Under the pieces are notes generated by a model. It was not told the DNA's origin. It saw nothing but the letters and a program-made list of their open reading frames with translations, and made no database searches. Made by a program: the position numbers and the translations under genes. Below, piece after piece: positions 12,268-23,400 of a DNA stretch of 64,000 bases; the first letter of the stretch is position 1; every line of letters begins with the position of its first letter. Where the stretch lies: contig CM032128.1 in the NCBI GenBank assembly GCA_018894105.1, forward strand, positions 26,745,299-26,809,298, read 5' to 3'. The stretch comes from Jacaranda mimosifolia (taxonomy: Eukaryota; Streptophyta; Magnoliopsida; Lamiales; Bignoniaceae).

Positions 12268-13387
12268 AAACCTTACGCTTGCTAGTGAAGGATATATCCC
12301 TTGGGATAACTTGCAACTCGTACAGCCGCAGTTCCCCTTTCACTTCACCAGTGCTGGGAAAATCCTCATCAAGGAAATTAACATTGCGCGACTCAATTTC
12401 TGTCATTCCTCTACTAGGGTGTTCACCGTGCGTCACATAGCCCTTTGAGTGCTCACAATACCTTATAAAGATATGTTTGCAAGCTTTACGACATAGCTTC
12501 CTATATTTATGAGAAGTGTTATGAACAAACCCCACTGATCCCAAGGGGTGTAAGCCTTGAAAATCAGGCTTTCTACCATGCCATAACTCATAGGGAGTCG
12601 AAGGAATTGGCTTAGAAGGCACACGATTTAAGATATAGGTAGCAGTTAAAATTATATCTCCCCAAAATCATATTGAAAGATTTGCTTGCGCTATCATCGA
12701 TCAGGCTATATACGGTGACGTATGATTCATTCTTTCTACAACACCATTTTTTTGCAGAGTGTTAGGAATTGATAATTGCCTTATTATTCCTCTTTTCTCA
12801 CACAATTGTTAAAACTCATTAGACAAGTATTTTTGCCCCCTTTTAGTACGTAGAACCTTAAGGTTTCTCTCATTTTGGTTCTCAACTTCCATCACGAAGT
12901 GCTTGAACCAATCTAGCACTTCTAATCGATGAGAGAGGAGAAATACCAATCTATAGCATGAATAATCATCAATAAAAGTGAGAAAGTAGGATACATCGTG
13001 TCGTGCCTTCACATTCATTGGTCCACATATGTCTGAATGGACTATTTCTAAAGGAAGAATAGCTCTTTTAGCCTTACCAAAAGGCTTCCGGTAGGACTTA
13101 CCCGCCAAATATGGCTCACACAGAGGAAGCTTGACCTTAGCGAGTTGGCCCAAAAGGCCTTCTCTAGCTAATCTAGTCATCCTTTCTTGTCCAATGTGTC
13201 CCAACATCGCATGCCATTTAACAGATTCAGAAGTAATATCAATAGTAGAAGAAACATAAGAAACACTATCATTGGCTAATTCTAACATAAAAAAATCGTG
13301 ACTCACAAAGCCCATGCCATACAACTCATGACTACGATAAAGAGTTAGAGTAGTATCCTCCAATGAAAAGGGAAAACAACATGTCAA
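12242..13387 (-). pseudogene. Copia GAG-pre-integrase and integrase, broken
   Basis: The DNA-inserting enzyme of the element, in two main frames (12809-13387 and 12242-12622). The first encodes the zinc-binding region WHAMLGHIGQERM ... LPLCEPYLAGKS. The second Cys of the usual CxxC reads Tyr, so zinc binding is likely lost. The core follows, with HSDICGP and FIDDYSCY carrying the first two acidic residues. The C-terminal block encodes PYELWHGRKPDFQGLHPLG and FIRYCEHSKGY, typical of copia integrases. The catalytic Glu region (about 12700-12800) lies in a stretch with stops. Confidence 0.9.
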
Positions 13388-13477
13388 AAGCGCTAATACT
13401 GAAAGTAGATTACATCAAATATTAGGTGTATATTATACCTCATTGAGGAACAACTCAAGCTCTGTGCTGAGCTTGAG

Positions 13478-13741
13478 TCAGTAGGTTCCAACTCCCAAAA
13501 CCTCCCCAAGTGTACTATTTCCTATCACAGCAAAATGGCTACCATCTAGTACTCGATGATAATCCACAAATCTTGCTTTATCTCTTGTTACATGTTTTGT
13601 TGCTCTTATATCTACAATCCACCCATGGAGAGACTTAGCAACCAAAACATGGGAACAAACTAAGGAATAGAGAAAGCATCTAGCGTGTCGTACCTTTTTC
13701 GGCTTAGTGCAATCACAATGGAAGTGACCACGCTTTTCCAT
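13478..13741 (-). pseudogene. Copia gag zinc knuckle and protease remnant
   Basis: Encodes KRGHFHCDCTKPKK, the second half of a CCHC zinc knuckle. The first half (KCYNYGK) is one base out of frame, with its second Cys changed to Tyr. It then encodes WIVDIRATKHVTRD, the aspartic protease active-site region, where the usual DSG reads DIR. The catalytic loop is therefore damaged. The segment lies between gag and integrase, as expected. Confidence 0.85.
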
Positions 13742-13744
13742 AGT

Positions 13745-14463
13745 TATAGCACTTAAGCTTCTTGATGTCTTTTTTCACCCCTTGTAGTTCGGTGATGCTT
13801 CTTATTATCTTCGGCCTTTGGCCCAAGTTCTGACTCTGGTTATTGCTTGGTCCAACACCAATATACTGGTTTTTACGCTTACCCTTATAGGGCTTATGTT
13901 AGGCGGCGTGTTCAACCATAGCAATTGCTTGTGCATGTTCATACTCCTTGTGTTCTCCCTCAAGCTTAAGATGATTGGCGATGCTATCGAACATGGTAAT
14001 CTGCTCATTATGTGTAAGCACAAGCTTAACGTGTCTCCAAATCTACTAATGTAGCGATCTTAGGACCACTAGAACTTGTTACTCATTAGTGAGCTGTATT
14101 CCAGCATTTTGAAGTTCTTGAATCATATCCTTCATCACATTAAGATGTTGGATTGTCATATGCTTCAGATCAAGAACATACTAATTGAACTTAAGGGTCA
14201 AAACCCTTAGTCGTGTAGCCGAGGTACTATCGTACGAGACTTTCAATGCTTTCCATAGCTCTTTAGCTGTAGGATACTTCTCAAACTCACGGATCAGATT
14301 ATCGTGCATGTAGCTCAACATAGTAAAACGCACACTTTTCTAGGTGGTCAATGGTCTTTTCTTTATGAAGCAAATAATGAATCTTTCTATGCCACATAGC
14401 AAAATTTTGGCCATCAAGTTTACTAGTACCATGGAGGTCAGAATAAGCAGCTTGGTAGTCCAT
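13745..14463 (-). pseudogene. Copia gag, 5' coding remnant
   Basis: An ATG at 14463-14461 opens MDYQAAYSDLHGTSKL, followed by DGQNFAMWHRKIHYLLHKEK, the signature of plant copia capsid (UBN2/DUF4219-like) N-termini. The frame then breaks in several places, and the rest down to the zinc knuckle is readable only in pieces (for example LRVLTLKFN-like and ITM...-like segments). Gag would form the virus-like particle. Start choice rests on the conserved following motif and its position about 1 kb from the 5' LTR. Confidence 0.75.
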
Positions 14464-15433
14464 TGCTGTTTATACAACAGAATGTTAGGTACCAGTTAAA
14501 GAACAATTTTATTCTAGATCCAAGTAAATTTACATCATTTATCTTTAACCTAGTGAGATCGAAAATTTCGCGCTCAGCTAGTAATCATCTTTCATTGAAT
14601 CAAAAACTCATAATGAAATTTACCAATCCTGAATAAAATAACCAATGTGTCCATAAATTCATAAGCATCTATGCAATATGAAAAGATCTGATCATATGGC
14701 CTCACAGATGTTTGGTGCATCATACCAAGATAATCTAGCGCTTGGTGGTAAAAACAAAATTATGCTCTTTTACATCATATGGTCTCAAATAAATACATAT
14801 TTCATCTATAGAATTTACATGAGACATATTCCAACTACTTTAATCTAGTAGAATAAACAAACAAGGATGTTGTACTACCAACCACCGCTTTAATTATCTC
14901 TTATAATCATAAAGAAATGATGGAAAATGAACAGACAATTTTCACGAGCACCCAAACATCAATATTCATCAAAATAATACATTCATATCACAACTTTTAA
15001 GCCACGAGATTACTTAATAATTTCATTAGAATAACATTATGCAATTATTAATGCATGCTCATGAAGTTTTCAATCATGTTCAATCACATGTCATGCCATA
15101 TAGACATCACATAAGTATCGTGAGTTTATTTTCACAAAAGGACCACCACAAAGGCATACATGTGGCTACCACATAGGCACTAAATCATTTTTCTTTTCAA
15201 ATTCAACCGACCTCATAAGACCTTTCTCTGCTAGTACTACGATGGTGCATTGTTGACATCATTGTCGCACCAACACCAGCAACTCAATTTTACCGACAGA
15301 AGCTTCAAGTTAGCTTTTCTTGCCGATTGATTCTAGATTTGACCATGGGGATTGTATATCCACCATAAAACATGTTATGTCCATGTAGAATATATTAATC
15401 GGCGAGATCAAGCTTTCTAAGATCCAATACTAC
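14464..15433 (-). other. Copia 5' untranslated leader
   Basis: About 970 bp between the 5' LTR and gag with no coding potential. The primer-binding site should lie directly next to 15433 on the minus strand. The sequence there (AGTATTGGATC) is only a poor match to the initiator tRNA-Met type TGGTATCAGAGC, so the site is decayed or of another type. Confidence 0.5.
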
Positions 15434-16125
15434 TATTGGAAGATGATCTCATTAACTAACACAGCTAACTTAGATAGGCCAAAACATACCTATTTATACA
15501 ACAGCAGAATAAAGGATGGCCATCATTGGATTAAGCTCGGCTACTAGCTTTTTAGTTCTTTTCACCATGTGTTAATCTTTTTTCTTTGTACCTAAGTAGA
15601 GTTTCCTCGCTTTTATAGATTACTACCTGAGCAATCTATTATTTTCACACTCTAAGGCCTTGGGTCTCTAGGTGATTACCCAATAAAGTACTATAGAGAT
15701 TTGCAAAGGATATTGAGAGTTGAACTTCTCTTCACTCTTTTATGTTTTTATCTCTCCCGTATATCTCTCTTTAAGACCTTAGGCCCCTATTAATAAGGGT
15801 GAGGTGAAGCTTCACAAGGAAGCTACTTTCTTTTCTTAGTGAGGAAGAAACCTTTGGCTTTATCCATAATGCAGCTGATGATGCTTATCTAAAGGTGAGC
15901 TACTGAAGCTTATCCAATGGTCAGCTGATGATGCTTATCCATAGTGGATGCTTATACAATGGTCCACAACTGATGATACTTATCCACAACGGATGCCTAT
16001 CCAAGGATCTCGTTAAATATGGATGTTTATTTGTACCACGGGTCAAAATCCCAATCTAATCAATTTGGGCTATGGGCCAATACCCAATTTGGGCCACAAG
16101 CTGATGCCCGGTCGAAATTGCAACA
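15434..16125 (-). repeat. Copia 5' LTR (right in the window), 692 bp
   Basis: Begins TATTGGAAGATGATC where the partner has TGTTGGAAG, so the terminal TG has mutated to TA. It ends AAATTGCAACA. It aligns with 8812-9528 along its length, with scattered substitutions and fewer copies of the internal GATGCTTATCC motif. Confidence 0.9.
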
Positions 16126-16223
16126 GTATTCTTTTTGTGTTTTAGGACCACTGGTTTTGAGTGCTTACTAATTCTCCATGTTTGGGCAACATTTGCAATT
16201 GTAATGTCCAAAACCTGTTATTT

Positions 16224-16681
16224 CACTACAAGAAAAAGGTAAATTACTGGCAAAATGGTTAGTGATAGTGCCAAAATTGTCACAATTATGTATATTATGT
16301 GACAATAAATTTAGTTTTGTCACCTTAATGATTTTTACAAAACTAAATAGTGACAAGAATAGTGTTAAAGTTGTCACTGTAGATAATTAGTGACACACCT
16401 ATGGTGACAATGAAAATCTTGTCACAAATTGTAGTGAAAATTTTTATTGTCACTAAGTTGTCGCCATAGGGCTGTTACTAATTGTTAATGATGACAATTT
16501 AAAACATTAATTTTTATTACTATTGAGTCATGTTGTGACAAGATAAAAATTATTGTCACTTAAAAATTGATCACTAGTGACAACATAAAAGCTATTGTGA
16601 CTCAATATATGTTATTAATGACAACTTTTACTTTGCCACTTATTATTTTGTCAGTAATATTATATATATATATTTGTTGTG
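16224..16681. mobile_element. Non-autonomous CACTA element (MITE-like), 458 bp
   Basis: Begins CACTACAAGAAAAAGG and ends TATTTGTTGTG, with ACTGGCAAAAT near the left end mirrored by ATTTTGTCAGT near the right end. It is flanked by TTT on both sides (16221-16223 and 16682-16684). The paralogous copy B reads ATGATTTCTAGAC with a single TTT at 56040-56042, an empty site that confirms both borders and the 3-bp duplication typical of CACTA elements. The interior is full of GTGACAA/TTGTCAC motifs in both orientations, which look like subterminal repeats. It has no coding capacity, so it needed a transposase from elsewhere. Confidence 0.9.
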
Positions 16682-17017
16682 TTTCTAGACTATCCAAGTT
16701 TAGCCTTTCTAATTGTGCTTGTGCTTATCAACTATTAGACTTCCAGCTAGTTAAATACGGAATGAAAAGTATTTAATTTATAGTATACATAAGGATTTAT
16801 AAATTTTCATTTAACGTTATTACAAAAGAACCAACCCAACAATACATCAACAAATAATGTAATGAACACCAATCTAATTTCTTTCTTATTAGAGATGAAC
16901 CCTTAATAGTATTTCCTAGTGGGTAAGCCAAATAGCTCATTTCCACTTAACTACATTCATAAATCTCTAAATCTCAATTTATTTTTCAATTCTCACATTT
17001 TGAAATGCATTGTCTCA

Positions 17018-18220
17018 TCATAAAGACTGATATAATATCTATCTTTTGAACATGGCTGCACCTTTGATAGACTTATGCTCTAGAGCAGTATGGTCTCCTC
17101 CTTTTATAGTAGCAAATGTCATGTTGTTGGCATAAGTCCTGGTAAACCTACATATCCAAATGTCAAACTCCATAAGATCTCAAATTTTGACCAAAGTGAT
17201 AAAAAGAAATGTTGCTTGATGGAACTTACCCCACAACTTGTTCTTGGACAACCCATTGTCTCTACTCATCTATAATGGGGTAATTCAACCATTTAATCCA
17301 TGCAAGACTTGCAAGGTAAGGGACTAATATGTCATGATCACCACTATATACACACACGAAGAAACAAAATTGTCAATTAAATTAAAGTAGTGTTATTTAA
17401 AATGAGTGTATGTGCCTTACCTATATATAAGGGACCTATAGCCTTTAGTGCTGAGATTTGCATGATTTGGCCTGCTATCCCACTTTGTAGCAGTGTAAGG
17501 CAAACTAAAGTTGCACCTAACCCATTTTCTAATACTTCCCTGCATTATATATAATAATTATTTTCATATTGTATTATGCCTCCATAACTATATTGTATAA
17601 AAAACACAACTTTTTAATATGGAGGGCTTCTTGAACACTAGGATCATTAGCCCAAATTTCAACAAGCCTTTTCTCTTCAGCCTGAGAAAACAGTCACATA
17701 TAAGAGTGACAACAGTGACATATATGATCTTTTGTCAAATTTGCTCGCCAATCAGCACTATAGTGTAGGAAGTTGTTTGCCATTGTAGAGCTCTAGGTAT
17801 TTCTCTTAAAGAGATCTTCCATCTCTGGAATGGGGATCACATGTAAGCTCTAAAATCTTTCCTTCGATCAAATTATCAGCTAACTAAACGCAATGATAAT
17901 CCAATTGCAAAGAGATTTCATGGAATACTCTACAAAAAAAGAACACAAAGGTCAATTTCTTACCTGATGGGAAGTACGAACATCTTGCAAACACAAGACA
18001 TTATTGGGATCTACATTTTTGTACTTCCCTCTACTATTTCTCTTATGATTGCCGAACAAAAGGGACAAAAAAAAGTTGAAACTTCAACATAGGCAGTTTT
18101 CAGTAATCTAATAATTTTATATATTTAACCTTGTAGAGTTCATCAAGGATAAGTGCCATCCCATGAGCAAATGGTATCCTATAGTTATCCTCATAAGAAA
18201 ATGTCATTACATTGCCAAGC
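17018..18220 (-). pseudogene. Serine carboxypeptidase-like (SCPL) pseudogene, copy A, 3' half
   Basis: Minus-strand exons of a plant SCPL protein, a secreted or vacuolar alpha/beta-hydrolase family that includes acyltransferases. Exons in order: 18220-18130 (YRIPFAHGMALILDELYK), about 18000-17965 (GKYKNVDPNNVLCLQDV), about 17870-17760 (DPHSRDGRSL, ELYNGKQLP), about 17680-17620 (KRLVEIWANDPSVQEALH), about 17540-17440 (SIRKWVRCNFSLPYTA), 17347-17230 ([18 protein letters not shown]) and 17147-17018 ([18 protein letters not shown]). Splice borders are mostly still GT/AG. The catalytic Asp and His regions are recognisable, but all upstream exons, including the nucleophile Ser, are missing. Damage includes TAA at 17816-17818, TAG at 17758-17760, TAG at 17039-17041 replacing the Trp of the KRWIS end, and a deletion at 18220/18221 that removed a splice acceptor. 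Family call is very firm. Confidence 0.92.
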
Positions 18221-18643
18221 AGATAATTTGTAACAAGTTTAAGAGGTCGTCACTATCACTTGACAATCGATAATCCTTATCTCAACAAATTCTTATTCAG
18301 TGTTTCATTTACTTTTTCAACCACACCAAATTAAGGACTTATTTTGCTTATAATACCATATTTGAAATGTTTTGGGAAAAATTGGAAGTAAAATATTTTT
18401 CTATGAGAAAAATATGTTAAGTTCATTTGGAGTATATTTGGATGCTTGGAATTCATGTTGTATAATTGAATTGTTAACTCCAATTCCATTTTTTGGAGTT
18501 CTTTTTGCTTGTTTTCCTATATCTTTTATTATATATAATAATATTTACTTGCATGAAAACACCACTCGAAAAAGTGAAAAGTACTTGAAGAATGTATCAA
18601 GTTTTGCACTAAAAAATATAATTTTCCGCGTATGTGGTGTGGT

Positions 18644-18779
18644 CTATGCGGTTCTGATACCATGTTAAAAATAAACTTTGAGCCTAACTCACCCCAAAAG
18701 CTGGCTCAAGAGGTGAGATTGTCCAAAACCATAGATAGAGACAACAACTTATTTATTTTATTGATGTAGAACACTAACA
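18644..18779 (-). mobile_element. Truncated small LTR with primer-binding site
   Basis: On the plus strand 18663-18779 runs from TGTTAAAAATAAAC to GAACACTAACA, a 117-bp TG...CA unit with GCCTAACTCACCCCAAAAGC, typical of short plant LTRs. Immediately to its left, the minus strand reads TGGTATCAGAACCGC, which looks like a primer-binding site of the initiator tRNA-Met kind. Reading minus, this is a 5' LTR followed by its primer-binding site. The element stops after about 30 bp, where SCPL sequence begins at 18630. Confidence 0.6.
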
Positions 18780-18821
18780 ATATCCATTTAAGTCTTTTTT
18801 CCCCATTGTCTTATTCTTATA

Positions 18822-18889
<68 letters not shown>

Positions 18890-18914
18890 TGATGATGATG
18901 ATGATGATGATGAT
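18822..18914. repeat. Compound trinucleotide microsatellite (AAT)n(GAT)n
   Basis: About 22 AAT/ATA units run directly into about 9 GAT units. It is an uninterrupted simple repeat and likely length-polymorphic. Long runs of Ile or Met predicted from it are artefacts. Confidence 0.97.
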
Positions 18915-19274
18915 AGCTTTCTTCCTACAGTTGATATCAATGAGACATTTTAATATAGCTTTCTTGCTATGGTGGATATCAATGGAACGTTTGGCCAAAA
19001 ATTATTTGAAAATTGTTTATAAGATTCTATGTTTTACGAAATGTTTGATTTTTCATTTTAAGAATAAGATATTAATTAAATTTTTTAGATAAAATAAGAA
19101 TTCAAAATTTATAAATATTAGAAATAATAATTTTTTAATTAATATAAATAAAATTATCAAATTTATTAAAATTCTAAAATTAATTTAAAAAACCCTACAT
19201 TCTTTTTTTTTTTTAAATCGAAAACTTTCTTCTGAAGAATGAATCGCCCAGACTATTTGTTACTAATCTTCTTA

Positions 19275-19707
19275 GGCCTTATTTGATATGGATTAATAGA
19301 CCCAATACTAAACTTGAATATCACCTGGTAGGGTGTTTGATAGGGAAGATTAAGTTTGCGGGCTGAGCCAACGATTGGTGGCTAGTCAAGCAGTGGCACT
19401 CGGGCTGTGATTGAATAATCGTACCCCAGTGGGCAATGAAAAGATACAGAAATTGTCATTGCTGCCCTCCAATTTGTTTGAAAAAGGAAACATAGGCCCA
19501 AAGATAATTTTGCTGCAAGGACAAAAAGATCATCTATATAATAGTGGCAAGTATTAAACAATGATAGTAGCTTGTGCAAGATTTATGTGGTAGCTAATTT
19601 ATATGTATAATCTCTACCATCAAACGAATTAATAAATTTATAATTTCTGCTATTTTCACCACTAATACAATCTCCACTATTAACAAAGTTTCATATCAAA
19701 CGAGACT
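19275..19707. mobile_element. Tourist-like (PIF/Harbinger) MITE, 433 bp
   Basis: The left end GGCCTTATTTGATATGG and right end (reverse complement AGTCTCGTTTGATATGA) form an imperfect inverted repeat. TTA lies on both sides (19272-19274 and 19708-19710), the target duplication used by PIF/Harbinger elements. It has no coding capacity. Confidence 0.6.
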
Positions 19708-19819
19708 TTATCCAATTTTGTCCTTTCCTTTTCACATAATGGCGCGACTGAACTGTAACGTTGTTACTTGGCCCTAACACGAGAAACATGTGACCGAGGT
19801 CCAACGATGTGTATTCTTA

Positions 19820-20436
19820 CACTACCGATCAACAAGAAAACACGTTTACTTAATTTATTACAACTTGATAATTTTACTGCAATTAAAATCGTACTCATTT
19901 TGTTCAATACAATAAAAACCCAAAAACTATCTAAAAATAAAAAAAAATTGTGTTGACTATTTAATTATTGATCAATTATATTTAATAAGACCGCTTTTAA
20001 GATATGTAAGTTTTAGACGACATTAAAAATATAATAGTACTTGAAGGATAAAATGGTATTTTTAATGATATGTAAAATATTACGACTCTTAAAATGAATT
20101 CTTTATCCAATATATTTATTTTTATGGTACCTATGATCAAGAATCAACAGCCTTATGCCACATGTGGCTACCAACAAGAAACACAGTATATTTTACTTTA
20201 ACACAAAGTAATAATTTTACTTGAATTAAAATTATATTCAGTTTGTTTAATACAATAAAAACTCAAATAACTATTTAATAAATAAGAAAAATTGTTGTGT
20301 TGAATAATTAGTAATTTGTCAATTATATTTAGTATGATTACTTTTAAGATATATAAATCTTAGAACATACACATTAAGAAAATAAGAATAATCCTAGTTG
20401 TTCTATTAGATTGGAGGATAAAACGGTACTTCCATG
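19820..20436. repeat. Diverged direct repeat, two copies of about 240-265 bp
   Basis: About 19820-20056 and 20170-20436 share AACAAGAAA..., TTTTGTTCAATACAATAAAAAC, ATTATATTTA and CTTTTAAGATAT in the same order, ending GAGGATAAAA(T/C)GG. The copies have drifted considerably. They may be an old tandem duplication or two insertions of one repeat family. No gene is seen here. Confidence 0.55.
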
Positions 20437-20439
20437 TGA

Positions 20440-23400
20440 TGCTGCTCGAAAATAGAGCTAGTGTGTGTTCATCTTCTCAATAATGCACATAGAGAGATCT
20501 ACTCTTTTCGAGAGCTCTACCACTCTAAGAAACTTTGCAAATAATTTATTGTGTCCCATTTCTCTCCAAGATTTGGTATTTATAGATTTTAGTTTTGATG
20601 AAATAAGCCCATTAGTGTTTCTCTGCCCCTTTTATGTGTTGGTCTTTTTGGACCATTTACTTAATTAATTATTTTTAGGATTCGTTTACTATTTTAAATC
20701 AAATTATAAAAATAATGCTATATCCAATTTTATCACATCACATTGAAATATAAAATAATACAACTCTTAGGTGGGGTTCTCTATCCAATAAATTTTGCAA
20801 TTTTATACAAGACTCTTTCTACATTATGGCCCTCATCACTGCCGAAAAAAAATAAATTAGTTCAGATAATATATATAGTTATATATAAATATATATACTA
20901 GCATGTGCTCAATACGATGCGCTGGAAATAATTATATGATTGAAATAATTTATTTTATAATAATATTTCTTTTATTTCATGTGATTGAAATATGAATTAT
21001 AATTAATTTTTAGCATTTAATGAAAGAAATCTATTACTAATTAAATAAAATAATATGAATAGTTCTATTAAAAATATTATGTGTTTGAAGATAATTTATA
21101 TTTCAATAAGTTATAGAATATCAAAACTTGCTCACTCTAAAGTTTAAAGCATTAAGAAAATAAAAATAGCGCAGAATATTTTACTAAATAAGCTTTTTAA
21201 ATTATATACATATATATAGTTATATAAATATTTTGGTATGATAAATAAGCAAATAATTTTTTTCCTAATATAAAGCTTTATTGTATGATTTCTTAATAAT
21301 GTGGAAGTTATAGTTACAATTTTTATGACATTTAAAATTTTCAAATGTTAAATATTTTTTGTTAGAGTAAATATATAATCTCTTTGTACTTTATCTATGA
21401 AAATAGCTTACATTAGGTTATTAATTATTTGATAACTAATTCAATAAGTAGTTTATAACATATAATTTTTATAAACTAAAATATCTCTTAATATTAAGTA
21501 AAATTTATTTATTTTTATTTATATATGTAGTTATTTTATTATTTCTAAAATTATCAATTAACATATATTACGTACATGAATGAAATAATAAGTAGATTTT
21601 CAATATTCAGTTTAAAATAAAATATTAATATCTCATAAGTTTCTTTTATAGTTATAATATAAAAATTATGAATAATTAAATGGATACTTACTTTCTGTCA
21701 AATTCTTTTCATCTCACATCATTAATCCATGTAAAAATATTTTTATGAATTATTATAAGCAAAAATATTAAAATAAATGTACGCGACATAATTATAAAAT
21801 AGTGTAATTAAATATATGGGAAAATATAAAAATTGATATCATTTGCTATTTAAGTGGTCATTTATCAAACTTTTGAAAATTTTCAACTATGTCAACTGTA
21901 TATATGTCCCATATAAAATAATTTATTTTAAATAATTGAAAATAAGTTCTCCATTATTATATTACTAGAAAACTAAAATGGTTTAAATTAATGTATAAAA
22001 ATAAGGTTCAAAGTTTATAGTTGTTGTAGGAAGTAGCTATTTATATTTGAAACATATTCTTAAATGAAATTATTTGTTATATTCTCTATATATAACTTGT
22101 CTAAAAATATTTTACATATCTAAAAATATTATTGTAAGAATAATTGAATTTTAAGACCTTGATAAAAAAAAGTCCCACTCTTTAAATAAAAAATAAGTTA
22201 TTATATATTAGAGCTCGTATTTATTAGATAATTTCATTACTTCGTATATCCATTTAATTTCTGATAGTTAGTATTATCAAAGTGTGAATGTAAATTACAA
22301 TATATGAAACATATCAGTTGTGTAAAAGTATTTACTTAGCGATGAAAATTTGATTTTTAGCTGCATATACATAATTTTTTATAAATAATTTATTTATTGA
22401 GAAAAATAAAATGATTTTCTTATAAAAGGTATTATAAATAAGTAAAGATTCAACTAATCGAAGTAGGCTTATCAAAGCATATGACATTACATAGAAAAAA
22501 AATTAAAAAAATCTTTCTTAAATGTACATAATCAGAAATGGGTAAATCAAGTGCTAATAAATTTAATGAATATTTTTTTATAAAAAAATATAAAGTATTT
22601 CTTCATTCATTTGATAAGAAAATTGGAATAATTTCAACAATTTAATAAAATTATTAATATTTTTAAATATTTCATAACATCAATTATTCGAGGCACATTA
22701 TTCAAATTTGAAGTATATTTTTATTTAGATAAATCGAGAGAGATGCAATAAAAATAATAGTAAAATAAAAATTTAATATCAAAGATAAATTCTTACATGA
22801 ACATACGAGAATATTTGAAAATTGTATTGAAAATAAATATATAAAATATAATTAATTGAAATAAAAAAATACTGCATGCTAATATATACTTTTTAATATA
22901 AAAATACAATCCTAAGTTGGCCATAAGAACTTTAATTTTAAATAAATATTGAGGAAATAATAAAGTAATAACATTGATAAAATATTTAAGTATATTAGAA
23001 AAGTATCTAATTAATTTAGAATAGAAACAAAACAAAAACAATAGAAAGATGTGTTTAAAAAAATATTAAAATTTTTCTACAAAATAAACTTTAAATTAAT
23101 CGAAAAGAACAAGAAACATCATTATATTATGCTAATTGGGGAAAGAAGTCCTACAATTAAAAATATAGAATTGTACTACGAATAATGTAGAAATAAAATG
23201 TAAAAAGAATAATTGTAGGATAACAAAATTTACATATAAAATAAATAAAATATTTTTCTATTAATCTTGTGATAAATTAAATTTATAAGATAGAATTTTG
23301 TGAAAAGAGTACTTAATATATGATGCTTATGAATTTTTTTTTTAAATTACAAACTTATTTGGTCAGATAAAAATATGATTATAGATATTTTTTGAATTAT

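Larger units (their letters stand above)
8812..16125 (-). mobile_element. Ty1-copia LTR retrotransposon, full-length but degenerate (minus)
   Basis: A 7.3-kb element bounded by two LTRs (8812-9528 and 15434-16125) and flanked by a perfect 5-bp target duplication GTATT (8807-8811 and 16126-16130). The paralogous copy B has one GTATT at 55945-55949 with matching sequence on both sides, which is an empty site. Minus-strand domains run gag, protease, integrase, reverse transcriptase, RNase H from 14463 to 10659. Integrase before reverse transcriptase is the Ty1-copia order. Stops and frameshifts break every domain and the two LTRs differ by indels, so it is an old, immobile copy. About 1.1 kb between RNase H and the 3' LTR (9529-10650) has no coding content I can recognise. 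Confidence 0.95.
16126..18630. repeat. Segmental duplication copy A, right part
   Basis: Resumes exactly at the target duplication GTATT and aligns with 55945-58125, apart from the CACTA MITE insertion and small deletions. Homology stops at ATAATTTTCCGCG (18630), opposite ATAATTTGCCACG at 58125. Beyond this, A continues into an LTR remnant and B into further SCPL exons. Confidence 0.88.

Noticed and set aside
18774..19092. Open frames with long Ile or Met runs
   Set aside because: They are translations of the AAT/GAT microsatellite.
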